Shown here: piece by piece, positions 42,232 through 50,991 of the stretch
Layout of the letters: every line of letters starts with the position of its first letter
Position numbering within the stretch: position 1 is the first letter of the stretch
NCBI RefSeq assembly: GCF_008370255.1
Contig: NZ_SEUI01000002.1
Location: forward strand, 106,556 to 170,555
DNA: 64,000 nucleotides
Source of the DNA: Pseudoalteromonas sp. FUC4
GTDB lineage: Bacteria; Pseudomonadota; Gammaproteobacteria; Enterobacterales; Alteromonadaceae
Reading direction: 5' to 3'
Notes under the pieces: generated by a model
The model's database searches: none
Seen by the model: only the letters and a program-made list of their open reading frames with translations
Told to the model about the DNA's origin: nothing
Position numbers and translations under genes: made by a program

Positions 42232-42957
42232 ATGGGCAGAGCATTTGTAGTTCGTCAAAGTTCTATGATCAAAACAGCCAATGCAAAAACAAAAGTAAAC
42301 TCAAAGTACGGTAAAGAGATTTACGTTGCAGCAAAAAGTGGTGATCCCGATCCCGAAGTAAACCAAACACTTCGCCGTCTAATCGAAAAAGCTAAAAAAG
42401 ACCAAGTACCCGCACACGTTATCGAAAAAGCAATTGAAAAAGCAGCCGGTGGCGCAGGAGAAGATTACTCTGTTGCCCGTTATGAAGGCTATGGCCCTGG
42501 TAACTGCATGGTTATTGTTGACTGTTTAACAGACAATCCGAACCGTACTATCAAAGATGTACGTTTGCCATTTACTAAAACAGACTCAAAAATTGGTACT
42601 CCTGGCTGTGTAGCGCATATGTTTGATCATTATGCGGTACTTGGCTTTGCAGGCGATGACGATGAAGTCGTATTAGAAGCATTAATGATGGCTGATGTTG
42701 ATGTAAGCGATGTTGAAGCCGAGGACGGTAAAATATCAGTATTTGCACCGCCAACAGAATACTTCAAAGCTAAAACAGCCCTTGAAGACGCATTTGAAGG
42801 CATTAACTTTGAAGTTGACGAAATTACGTTTATCCCTCAAGTTAATATTGAAATTGAAGATGAAGAAGTTATTGCTAACTTTGATAAGTTTATAAATATG
42901 CTTGAAGATTGTGACGATGTACAAAATATTTATCACAATGCCATTGTAAAAAATTAA
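42232..42957 (+). CDS. yeeN: YebC/PmpR-family protein, YeeN type
   Basis: A 241-residue protein beginning [31 protein letters not shown], the YeeN variant of the family (YebC starts MAGHSKW). Later [23 protein letters not shown] and a C-terminal acidic [27 protein letters not shown] match closely. Family members bind DNA or act on ribosomes stalled at proline runs; YeeN itself is little studied. AGGGG ribosome site. Followed by a strong terminator. Confidence 0.92.
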   Translation: MGRAFVVRQSSMIKTANAKTKVNSKYGKEIYVAAKSGDPDPEVNQTLRRLIEKAKKDQVPAHVIEKAIEKAAGGAGEDYSVARYEGYGPGNCMVIVDCLTDNPNRTIKDVRLPFTKTDSKIGTPGCVAHMFDHYAVLGFAGDDDEVVLEALMMADVDVSDVEAEDGKISVFAPPTEYFKAKTALEDAFEGINFEVDEITFIPQVNIEIEDEEVIANFDKFINMLEDCDDVQNIYHNAIVKN

Positions 42958-42978
42958 ACGTAAATGGTTAAAAGCTTT

Positions 42979-43016
42979 AAAAAGCGTGTTTTGTGTATGC
43001 AAAACACGCTTTTTTA
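42979..43016 (+). terminator. Terminator after yeeN
   Basis: AAAAGCGTGTTTTG and CAAAACACGCTTTT form a 14-bp stem with a 6-nt loop and trailing T's. Confidence 0.9.
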
Positions 43017-43112
43017 CGTTTGAATAAATGTTAGATATTCATGTGTATTATGCTTATTTGAGTATATATTTTTAAAATGCCACATAAGCGCTGTTTTTTA
43101 ATTTCAGGCGAT

Positions 43113-43136
43113 AAAAAACCAGCTTAAAAGCTGGTT
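43113..43136 (-). terminator. Terminator after glcB
   Basis: AACCAGCTT/AAGCTGGTT hairpin; on the minus strand it ends in a T run. It lies about 25 bp past the malate synthase stop. Confidence 0.85.
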
Positions 43137-43160
43137 TAGTACTTAATTTTGATTAAGCAG

Positions 43161-45350
43161 TTAAAGCGTATTCGATTTTTGTGCTTTATATTTTATGCGG
43201 TAGCTATGTAGTAGTGGTTCAGTGTAACCACTAGGTTGCGTTACTCCCTCTAAAACTAAGGCAGTAGCAGCTTGAAACGCAATACTGTTATTAAGGGTTT
43301 CTTCGCTTGTTGCCATGGGCGTATACGCAGTGTCATGCTCGTTTTGTCCATCAACCACTTTAGCCATTTTAGCCATTGTTGATTTTATTTGCGCCTGTGA
43401 GCAAACGCCATTTAGTAACCAATTAGCCATATGTTGGCTTGAAATACGCAGTGTGGCTCTGTCTTCCATTAGCCCAATATGGTTAATGTCAGGTACTTTT
43501 GAGCAGCCTACGCCTTGATCAATCCAACGTACAACGTAACCTAAAATACCTTGTGCGTTGTTTTCAAGCTCACTTTGAATATCTTCTTTTGAGAGCGTTT
43601 TAGGGTCTGCCATTAGCGGCGGTGTAAGCAGATCATTAAGGCTAGCAATAGTACGTTTAGCAATACTTTGCTGCTCAGTAAATACGTTTATATCGTGATA
43701 ATGCATTGCATGCAGGGTAGCGGCTGTAGGGGAGGGCACCCATGCAGTATTAGCGCCTGATTTAGGATGCGCTTGTTTTTGCTCCATCATTAATGCCATT
43801 TTATCTGGCATTGGCCACATGCCTTTACCTATTTGGGCTTTATGACTTAAGCCACAAGCAAGACCAATATCGACATTGCGATCCTCATAGGCTTGTATCC
43901 ATGATTGCTGCTTAATCTGTGCTTTTGGAAGCACAACGCCCGCTTGCATAGAGGTATGAATTTCATCGCCTGTGCGGTCTAAAAACCCAGTATTTATAAA
44001 TACAACACGCTCTTTAGCTGCATAAATACAGGCTTTTAGGTTTACAGAAGTACGGCGTTCCTCATCCATAATCCCCATTTTAAGCGTATTTTTAGGTAAG
44101 CTTAGTGCTTCCTCTACTAAGCTAAATAAAGTGTTAGTAAACGCCACCTCTTCAGGGCCATGCATTTTAGGTTTTACTATATTAATACTTTGCGCGCTTG
44201 AATTTTTTATACCTGTTTTTTTATTTAGGTCGTGCAGGGCAGCGGTGGCAGTAAACATCGCATCCATAATACCTTCAAATACCGGTTGATTGTACACATC
44301 GGTAATAGCAGGGTTCGTCATTAAATGGCCAACGTTTCTTACAAACATCATGCTGCGGCCTTTTAAAGTAATTGTACCGCCGTCAAGTGAGGTGTATGTT
44401 TTATCACTTTGTAGGGTACGCTCTACGGTTTTATCGCCTTTTTTAAACGATTCAACTAAGTTACCTTGCATCAAACCTAGCCAATTTTTATAAACCTGTA
44501 CTTTATCTTCTGCATCTACTGCAGCTACAGAATCTTCACAATCCATAATAGTGGTGAGTGCCGCTTCTAATACCACATCTTTTAAGCCAGCTTTATCTGC
44601 TTGGCCAATAATGTGATGGTGATCGATATGTAGCTCTATGTGTAAGTCATTGTTTTTTAATAACACTACGGTTGGGTTTTGTGCTTCACCTTGATAGCCA
44701 ATAAGCTGAGTTGGATTAGCTAATGTGGTTTGAGAGCTGTCACGCAAGGTAATTAAAAGTGCGCCATCGACTACTGAGTAATTCGTGCTTTCTATATGCG
44801 AGCCATTGGTCAGCGGCAATGCTTTATCTAAAAACTGGCGAGCGTAGGCCATTACCTTAAAACCACGAACAGGATTGTAGGTATTACCTTTTTCAGCCCC
44901 GTCATCTTCGCTTAACACATCAGTACCATATAAAGCGTCGTATAACGAGCCCCAGCGAGCGTTAGCGGCATTAAGTGCAAATCGTGCGTTACTTACAGGC
45001 ACAACCAACTGAGGGCCTGCTGTAAGGGCTACTTCGGGCTCTACATTTTGGGTTTCAATTTCAAAATTGACAGGCTCTTTTACTAAGTAACCAATATCTT
45101 CCAAAAAGGCTTGGTATTTAGCGCTATCCCAGGTTTTATTAGCAATATGGTAGTCGTCTATCTGCTGTTGAAGCAGCTCTCGCTTTTCAAGCAGTGCCTT
45201 ATTAATCGGGGTAAGTGTTTGCACTATATGTGCAAAGTTCTGCCAAAATTGATGCTCACTTAAGTGAGTGCCTGGTAGTAATTGATTTTTAACAAAATCA
45301 GCGAGTTGTGTGTCTACGCTGAGTCCTGAATGTGTGAGAGTGTGGGACAT
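43161..45350 (-). CDS. glcB: Malate synthase G
   Basis: A 729-residue enzyme, the usual length for isoform G. It condenses glyoxylate and acetyl-CoA to malate in the glyoxylate shunt. Typical stretches: [52 protein letters not shown], the active-site [18 protein letters not shown], and [20 protein letters not shown] [31 protein letters not shown]. Divergent from aceA across a 405-bp shared regulatory region, so the two shunt enzymes are probably co-regulated. Confidence 0.96.
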   Translation of the reverse strand: MSHTLTHSGLSVDTQLADFVKNQLLPGTHLSEHQFWQNFAHIVQTLTPINKALLEKRELLQQQIDDYHIANKTWDSAKYQAFLEDIGYLVKEPVNFEIETQNVEPEVALTAGPQLVVPVSNARFALNAANARWGSLYDALYGTDVLSEDDGAEKGNTYNPVRGFKVMAYARQFLDKALPLTNGSHIESTNYSVVDGALLITLRDSSQTTLANPTQLIGYQGEAQNPTVVLLKNNDLHIELHIDHHHIIGQADKAGLKDVVLEAALTTIMDCEDSVAAVDAEDKVQVYKNWLGLMQGNLVESFKKGDKTVERTLQSDKTYTSLDGGTITLKGRSMMFVRNVGHLMTNPAITDVYNQPVFEGIMDAMFTATAALHDLNKKTGIKNSSAQSINIVKPKMHGPEEVAFTNTLFSLVEEALSLPKNTLKMGIMDEERRTSVNLKACIYAAKERVVFINTGFLDRTGDEIHTSMQAGVVLPKAQIKQQSWIQAYEDRNVDIGLACGLSHKAQIGKGMWPMPDKMALMMEQKQAHPKSGANTAWVPSPTAATLHAMHYHDINVFTEQQSIAKRTIASLNDLLTPPLMADPKTLSKEDIQSELENNAQGILGYVVRWIDQGVGCSKVPDINHIGLMEDRATLRISSQHMANWLLNGVCSQAQIKSTMAKMAKVVDGQNEHDTAYTPMATSEETLNNSIAFQAATALVLEGVTQPSGYTEPLLHSYRIKYKAQKSNTL

Positions 45351-45755
45351 AGTTGCCTTCCTTTAAACGGTCGCGATGTTGTTGTGTGCTAGTGCGTTAA
45401 GGCAACAATAACTCAAAAAGGCAATGTTGAGTGCTTTTTAGCCATTCACAAAATATATAGCCACAATAACAACTATAAATTTACTAAATCTAGAAAAGGA
45501 GCCTAATGTTGAATTAAGCGCTACGGAGCACACACTCCTAGCCACTCTCACAACATTAAAATAATTTATACCAATCTGCTTATATATGGGGTCTATTTAA
45601 CGTTAAGAAAATTACGCTAGAGCTAGGCAAAAATTTTTGTATCTAGTTATTCTAAATAAAAAAATTTTTAACGACGTTATAGTGCAATTTAATTCGTTAA
45701 ATTGATCAAAGATTTATGCAGGTTGGTATTACACACTCGTTCGAAGGATTTTATT
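45351..45755. other. Divergent glcB/aceA control region
   Basis: 405 bp without a gene. It carries the two promoters and a copy of the dispersed repeat at 45567-45690. I do not see a HexR-type (TGTAAT..ATTACA) or FadR-type operator by eye. Confidence 0.5.
45567..45690. repeat. Dispersed noncoding repeat, copy B
   Basis: Begins TATACCAAT-CT-GCTTA and runs through GTCTATTTAACGTTAAG, CTAGGCAAAAATTTTTGTA and TTTTTAACGACGTT. It matches the block order of 23337-23460. Confidence 0.5.
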
Positions 45756-47357
45756 ATGACAACATATCAACGCGAAACAGACACACTCTCTACTCTTTGC
45801 CAATCACAAGGCAGCCCATGGAAAGCGATTAACCCTGAATACGCAAGCCGTATGCGTTTACAAAACCGTTTTCGCACAGGGATTGAAATTGCGCAATACA
45901 CAGCAGACGTTATGCGTGAAGATATGGCTGCATATGACGCCGACACAAGCCAATACACGCAATCTTTAGGCTGTTGGCATGGTTTTACTGCTCAACAAAT
46001 GATGATGGCAATTAAGCGCCATCAAAAAACAACCAAACGCAGCTATGTATACTTAAGTGGCTGGATGGTTGCAGCGCTTCGCTCTGCATTTGGTCCGCTG
46101 CCAGATCAAAGCATGCATGAAAAAACATCGGTACCTGCACTAATCGAAGAAATTTACACGTTTTTAAAGCAAGCAGATGCACGCGAACTTGACCACTTGT
46201 TTAACGACTTAGATGAAGCAAAAGCGAACGGCGGCGATGTTCAAGCTGTTATCGATAAAATAGATAACTTTGAAACCCATGTTGTGCCAATTATTGCTGA
46301 TATCGACGCTGGCTTTGGTAACGAAGAAGCAACTTATTTACTGGCTAAAAAAATGATTGAAGCCGGTGCGTGTGCCATTCAAATAGAAAACCAAGTATCT
46401 GACGCTAAACAATGTGGTCACCAAGCGGGTAAAGTTACCGTTCCACACGAAGACTTTTTAGCAAAGATTAACGCAGTACGTTACGCCTTTTTAGAGCTAG
46501 GTATTGATAACGGTATTATTGTGGCGCGTACAGACTCACTAGGTGCAAGCCTTACTCAAAAAGTACCTGTGTCGCAAACACCAGGTGACTTAGCAAGCCA
46601 GTACAATACATTTTTAGAAACCACGCCAATTAACGGTGTTGATGACTTAAATGAAGGCGACACAGCAATGAAAATTAATGGCCAGTTATGTAAACCAACT
46701 CGCCTAGATAACGGTTTATTCCAATTCCGCGAAGGCACTGAAAAAGATCGTGTAGTACTAGATTGTATTACGAGCTTGCAGTCGGGCGCTGATTTACTGT
46801 GGATTGAAACAGAAAAACCACATGTTAAGCAAATCGCTGAACTGGTAAATCGTGTAAAAGAACACGTACCAAATGCAAAACTGGTATACAACAACTCGCC
46901 TTCGTTTAACTGGACGCTTAAGTTTCGTGAGCAAGTGTATCAAGAGTGGGAAGAAGCAGGTCGTGACCTTAGTGCTTACCCAAGCCTTGGCGACAATAAA
47001 GGCCTTATGGCACCAGAAATGGATGCAACAGAGCTTGCGCAAGCAGCCGATTTACTAGTGCAAAACTTCCAGCGCGATGGCGCACGTGAAGCAGGTATTT
47101 TCCATCACTTAATTACTCTGCCTACGTACCATACAGCTGCGCTAAGCACTGATATTTTATCAGAAGGTTACTTTGGCGATATAGGTATGCTGGCTTATGT
47201 ACGTGATGTACAACGCCAAGAAATTCGCCGTGAGCAAGCTTCTGTTAAGCACCAAGACCTAGCAGGGTCTAACATGGGCGATACGCACAAAGAATACTTC
47301 TCTGGTGATAACGCGCTAAAAGCCGGTGGTGAAGACAACACCATGAACCAATTTTAA
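45756..47357 (+). CDS. aceA: Isocitrate lyase, long form
   Basis: A 533-residue isocitrate lyase, cleaving isocitrate to succinate and glyoxylate. The catalytic loop is AKQCGHQAGKVTVP (about residues 216-229), Cys at about 219. Metal-binding IIADIDAGFGNEEATYLL and IVARTDSLGASL precede and follow it, with YNNSPSFNW later. The length fits the Pseudomonas-like long form rather than the 434-residue E. coli form. Start at the ATG at 45756 with GAAGGA at the right distance; the open frame extends further up without a ribosome site. Divergent from glcB. Confidence 0.96.
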   Translation: MTTYQRETDTLSTLCQSQGSPWKAINPEYASRMRLQNRFRTGIEIAQYTADVMREDMAAYDADTSQYTQSLGCWHGFTAQQMMMAIKRHQKTTKRSYVYLSGWMVAALRSAFGPLPDQSMHEKTSVPALIEEIYTFLKQADARELDHLFNDLDEAKANGGDVQAVIDKIDNFETHVVPIIADIDAGFGNEEATYLLAKKMIEAGACAIQIENQVSDAKQCGHQAGKVTVPHEDFLAKINAVRYAFLELGIDNGIIVARTDSLGASLTQKVPVSQTPGDLASQYNTFLETTPINGVDDLNEGDTAMKINGQLCKPTRLDNGLFQFREGTEKDRVVLDCITSLQSGADLLWIETEKPHVKQIAELVNRVKEHVPNAKLVYNNSPSFNWTLKFREQVYQEWEEAGRDLSAYPSLGDNKGLMAPEMDATELAQAADLLVQNFQRDGAREAGIFHHLITLPTYHTAALSTDILSEGYFGDIGMLAYVRDVQRQEIRREQASVKHQDLAGSNMGDTHKEYFSGDNALKAGGEDNTMNQF

Positions 47358-47380
47358 TTCCTAACTAGATAGTGTTACTC

Positions 47381-47402
47381 AAGGGCCAATAGGCCCTTTT
47401 TT
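47381..47402 (+). terminator. Terminator after aceA
   Basis: AAGGGCC-AATA-GGCCCTT then TTTT. Confidence 0.9.
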
Positions 47403-47418
47403 ATTGCTTTAATTTTAA

Positions 47419-47694
47419 GATCAGATTTTAACTAACCTGAGCTCTGGTTAAGAGGTTTACTAACGTATTGAATCATGGCGATATTTAAATTTATTTTCTC
47501 TAGCCAGAGATTTTCAGTGAAAACAAGGCGAATTTACGCGTCAATAGCTGGCCTATTACCAGTAAATTTAACGCAGTTAGCGCTGAAAATAGCTGCTTGA
47601 GATAGATTAATTATCCAGAGTTCAGGTTAACTAAATCATGTTGGATCACTATTTAACTACCTAAGTAAATTTACAGATCAGAGTTTAACCAACC
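47419..47694 (+). repeat. GATCA-n-TTTAACTAACC motif, copies 6-8
   Basis: GATCAGATTTTAACTAACC (47419-47437), GATCACTATTTAACTACC (47644-47661) and GATCAGAGTTTAACCAACC (47676-47694). Relatives of the motif around the iron operon. Two flank the MITE-like element. Confidence 0.5.
47433..47629. mobile_element. 197-bp MITE-like element
   Basis: Ends TAACCTGAGCTCTGG (47433-47447) and, inverted, CCAGAGTTCAGGTTA (47615-47629), one mismatch in 15. Nested inside are imperfect arms starting ATTTTCAG (47510) and ending CTGAAAAT (47590), with a core GAATTTACGCGTCAATAGC. No reading frame. A related end sequence, TAACCTGAGCCCCAGTTA, occurs at 62102 inside a hairpin loop. Confidence 0.65.
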
Positions 47695-47799
47695 TTTCAT
47701 AAAACGGCATATTTGGGATGATTTTGCTGTAAAAAGCGTTTACAACAACTTTAAAAGGCAGATAAGTGACTGATTTTTGCTTTAATAGACAAACTTAGC

Positions 47800-47965
47800 G
47801 AATTTATAAACCGATTTTTTACTAACTTCTCCGTGCGATAAAACAAAATTTTACTAACTGAGAGGCTATAAACAGTGACTCAAACCGATTTTTTACCAAC
47901 TCAAGTTACAAAAAATGCTATAAACCGAAATTTTACTAACTGAAGTTTTAGCTAAGTCCGATATT
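47800..47965 (+). repeat. Degenerate tandem repeat array
   Basis: Units of the type TATAAACCGATTTTTTACTAACT recur with ACTAACT/ACCAACT at 47821, 47853, 47895 and 47935, spaced 32-42 bp. The unit is related to the GATCA-n-TTTTACTAA motif. Confidence 0.6.
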
Positions 47966-47980
47966 TAACTGTCACAGAAG

Positions 47981-47997
47981 TGTAAAGGGGGTTTACA
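47981..47997. promoter_or_regulatory. TGTAAA-N5-TTTACA site between aceA and the S9 peptidase
   Basis: TGTAAAGGGGGTTTACA, downstream of both convergent genes, so not an obvious promoter operator. Confidence 0.35.
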
Positions 47998-48022
47998 GTT
48001 TAAATGCTACGGCGGTAAATAC

Positions 48023-48049
48023 AAAAGCCACTTATTTAAAGTGGCTTTT
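48023..48049 (-). terminator. Terminator after the S9 peptidase
   Basis: AAAAGCCACTT-ATTTA-AAGTGGCTTTT, perfect 11-bp arms; on the minus strand the stem ends in TTTT. Confidence 0.85.
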
Positions 48050-48067
48050 ATTTGAGTTATAAGTTTA

Positions 48068-50098
48068 TTATTTAGTGTGTTTATCAAACCACCATTGAAT
48101 ATAAGCAACTTTGGTCATTAAGTTTGATGGGCGAGCTGTAATACCGTGCGATGCATCAGGAATTCGCACCATTGCAGTATCAACACCTTGTAACTTTAAT
48201 GCCTGATAAAACTGCTCAGTTTCTGATATTGGTGTACGGTAGTCAGATTCCCCAGTGAGCAACATAGTAGGAGTTTTAACGTTTCCTACGTAGCTAATGG
48301 GCGAGCGTTTCATGTAGTGCTCAATGTGATCCCACGGTTTACCCGGAAACCAGTAATCAGCAAAAAATGGGTAAAAATCTGCAGTTAGTACAAAGCTGAT
48401 CCAATTAATAACCGGTTTGGCAACTACAGCCGCAGTAAACCGATCGGTATGACCTACAATCCAAGCTGTTAGCACGCCGCCGCCAGAACCGCCAGTTACA
48501 AACAATTTAGACTCATCAATAAACCCTTTCTCTATTAGCGCATCAACGCCCGTCATTAAGTCGTCAAAATCGTTACTTGGGTAATTGTGATGAATAGTTT
48601 GTGCAAACTCTTTACCGTATGAATCACTACCACGTGGGTTCATGTATAAAACTACATTGCCTTTAGCTGCAAACAGTTGAATTTCAGCGCTAAAATGTGG
48701 GCCATAATTAGCAACTGGACCGCCGTGTATTTCTAGTATTAACGGATACTTTTTACTGCTATCAAAATCTGGTGGGTAAGCAACCCAACCTTGGATTGGT
48801 AGCTCATCGTGACTTGATTTAATCCAAATTTCTTCCACTTTAGCTAAAGCTTTGTCCCCTAATGCATCTGCATTAAGAGTAGTTAAACGCTGCGCTTTGC
48901 CGCGTTTAACTGTTGCTATATCAGCAGGGCGCTGGGTATCGGCAAGGGTAAAGGCTACCTCGCCATCTTCGCTTACATCAAAGTCGCCACCAGAATAAGG
49001 GCGTCCAAAGGCAACGCTGCCAATTTGCTCCGTTATTATTTTACGCTTACCACTGCGTGGTTGATAGGCAAGGGCAGTTTGGCCTTTATCGGCGTAACTA
49101 AAGTACACACCTTTTGAATTTGCACTCCACTTTATTTGACCTACGCTACGGTCAAAATTTGGCGTTAAGCTAGTTGTGTTACCTGTTTTTAAATCACGAA
49201 TATAAAGTTGAGCATTTTCGTAATTAGTGCGTGTATCGTGATAACCTGTGTACGCTAAGTAACGGCCATCGGGCGATACTTTAGGCTGCTCATCAGGACC
49301 ATCTCGGTTAGTAATTTCGGTTATAGTTTGCGAGGCCAAATCAAGTTTATAAATTTCATTATTTGTGAATTTTAGCTGGTTGTTTTTATGCCTGTTCGCA
49401 GAAAAATAAAGCGACTTACCATCGTTACTAAAACTTACATCGCCTGCGTTATCAAACTCATCATAAGTGAGTTGTTTAGCATTACCACCATTAGCATCTA
49501 TGGAAAATAATTGGCTAAAACCTTTTTGCGTGTAACCGCCACCATCTGAACGGTAATAAACATCATCAATAAATTTAGCAGGCTCTGCCCACGTTGCGCC
49601 TTTTGGTTTACCTGGTAAGCTCACTGGCGCTGAAGTAGCGCTTGGAACAAACATGCTAAATATTAATCGGTTAGAATCAGGGCTCCATGTAATGGCTCTT
49701 GGGCTAGCGGTTAAGTTGCTAATTTTTGCCATAGCACCTGTTTTAAGCCATTTTATATATATTTGGCTGCTACCATCGCGGGTTGATATAAACGCAAGGC
49801 GTTGACCATCAGGAGAGAGTACTGGCGAATAATCCATATGCACGCCAGAGGTTAGCGGCTGCATTTGCTTGGTTTTGTAATCAACAGACCAAATATTACC
49901 TACTTTACGATCTGTTTTTATATCCATGCGGTTACGCACAAAATAAACCGTTTTACCGTCTTCGGTTATATCTATTTGATTGGCGTACTCTAAATTAAAT
50001 ACGTCTTGTAATTGGAGTGTATTTGTTTCAGCGTAGGCTAAATTGCTACAGCCTAAAACGAGGCTACTACCAAAACTAAGAGCTAAAAGCTTTTTCAT
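48068..50098 (-). CDS. S9-family prolyl oligopeptidase-like peptidase, exported
   Basis: A 676-residue preprotein with a signal peptide (cut near AYA). N-terminal WD40-like/beta-propeller repeats of the TolB type (YSPVLSPDGQRLAFIST, VSPDGRYLAYTGYHD, IKWSANSKGVYF), then the alpha/beta-hydrolase domain from about residue 420. Catalytic Ser in FVTGGSGGGVLTAWI (G-S-G-G-G), Asp in GESDYRTP and His in PDASHGITARP. It would cleave short peptides in the periplasm. A palindromic TGTAAA site lies 112-128 bp upstream of its start. Confidence 0.93.
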   Translation of the reverse strand: MKKLLALSFGSSLVLGCSNLAYAETNTLQLQDVFNLEYANQIDITEDGKTVYFVRNRMDIKTDRKVGNIWSVDYKTKQMQPLTSGVHMDYSPVLSPDGQRLAFISTRDGSSQIYIKWLKTGAMAKISNLTASPRAITWSPDSNRLIFSMFVPSATSAPVSLPGKPKGATWAEPAKFIDDVYYRSDGGGYTQKGFSQLFSIDANGGNAKQLTYDEFDNAGDVSFSNDGKSLYFSANRHKNNQLKFTNNEIYKLDLASQTITEITNRDGPDEQPKVSPDGRYLAYTGYHDTRTNYENAQLYIRDLKTGNTTSLTPNFDRSVGQIKWSANSKGVYFSYADKGQTALAYQPRSGKRKIITEQIGSVAFGRPYSGGDFDVSEDGEVAFTLADTQRPADIATVKRGKAQRLTTLNADALGDKALAKVEEIWIKSSHDELPIQGWVAYPPDFDSSKKYPLILEIHGGPVANYGPHFSAEIQLFAAKGNVVLYMNPRGSDSYGKEFAQTIHHNYPSNDFDDLMTGVDALIEKGFIDESKLFVTGGSGGGVLTAWIVGHTDRFTAAVVAKPVINWISFVLTADFYPFFADYWFPGKPWDHIEHYMKRSPISYVGNVKTPTMLLTGESDYRTPISETEQFYQALKLQGVDTAMVRIPDASHGITARPSNLMTKVAYIQWWFDKHTK

Positions 50099-50206
50099 TT
50101 ATGATCCCTGTTGTTACTTTTTTTAATTTGCTAAGTAGTTATATGTTAGGGATTATTAAATTAACAGTAGGATGCGATGAAGCTCTTATTTAAATCTATG
50201 AGTTAA

Positions 50207-50229
50207 AGCTGTAAAGGGGGTTTACAGCT
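50207..50229. promoter_or_regulatory. Extended TGTAAA-N5-TTTACA operator-like site upstream of the S9 peptidase
   Basis: AGCTGTAAA-GGGGG-TTTACAGCT, with perfect 9-bp arms, the most symmetric copy. It lies between pxpA and the S9 peptidase gene, both on the minus strand. Confidence 0.5.
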
Positions 50230-50254
50230 TCTATTTGTGGTTGTGTAAAAATAT

Positions 50255-50989
50255 TTAGTTAGCTGAGTTACAAAGGGCTTTTATATCTTTTATAAGCGCT
50301 ATGCCATCAGCATTGTCGCCATGTACACATAAGCTATGGGCATTGAGCGTTAGTTTTTTTCCAGTTCGTGTTGTCACGCTGCCATCACATAAAAGCTGAG
50401 TTACTTGTTTTAGTAATGCAGCTTTGTTGTGAACGCAACCCTCAAGCTGTCGTGAAACTAAATGCCCGTCGTCGGTGTACTGCCTATCGGCAAATGCCTC
50501 TAGTATTAACTCAACTCCTGAATCTTTAGCTATTTGAATGTGCTTATTGGCATTTTTAGTCGCCAAAACCATTAGCTTTAAATCTATTGGGTAGCTGGCA
50601 ATTGCATTTATAACGGTGTGTAATATTTGCTCATCAGCCATCATGTCGTTATAAAGTGCGCCATGGGGTTTTACATAGCTAAGTGTTAAACCTTGTACTT
50701 TTGCCATGCCCTCAATAGCGGCTATTTGATAATGCAGGCAATTTGTAAGCTCTTTTTCGCTAAGTGTCATTGAGCGTCGACCAAAGCCCTGCTTGTCTGG
50801 GTAGCTTGGGTGAGCACCAATTTGTACGTTATGTTGCTTGGCAAGTACAAGAGTGTTTGCCATTACGTCGGCATCACCTGCATGGAACCCACACGCAATG
50901 TTAGCCATATCAATATGTGGCATAACGTCATCGTCTAGCCCCATTTTCCACGCGCCAAAGCTTTCGCCTAAATCACAATTGAGTTTCAT
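50255..50989 (-). CDS. pxpA: 5-oxoprolinase subunit A (LamB/YcsF family)
   Basis: A 244-residue protein with LNCDLGESFGAWKMG at the N-terminus, MPHIDMANIACGFHAGDADVM (about residues 24-44), VQIGAHPSYPDKQGFGRR, YVKPHGALYNDM and SLCVHGDNADG. PxpA works with PxpB and PxpC to open 5-oxoproline to glutamate. Those two genes, usually adjacent, are absent from this window. Instead it follows a NagZ-like glycosidase by 2 bp and must be co-translated with it. Confidence 0.92.
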   Translation of the reverse strand: MKLNCDLGESFGAWKMGLDDDVMPHIDMANIACGFHAGDADVMANTLVLAKQHNVQIGAHPSYPDKQGFGRRSMTLSEKELTNCLHYQIAAIEGMAKVQGLTLSYVKPHGALYNDMMADEQILHTVINAIASYPIDLKLMVLATKNANKHIQIAKDSGVELILEAFADRQYTDDGHLVSRQLEGCVHNKAALLKQVTQLLCDGSVTTRTGKKLTLNAHSLCVHGDNADGIALIKDIKALCNSAN

Positions 50990-50991
50990 AA

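Noticed and set aside
47981..47997. Reading the TGTAAA site as a definite TyrR box
   Set aside because: Spacer is five, not six bases, and this copy lies downstream of both flanking genes, so a plain promoter operator is not supported here.
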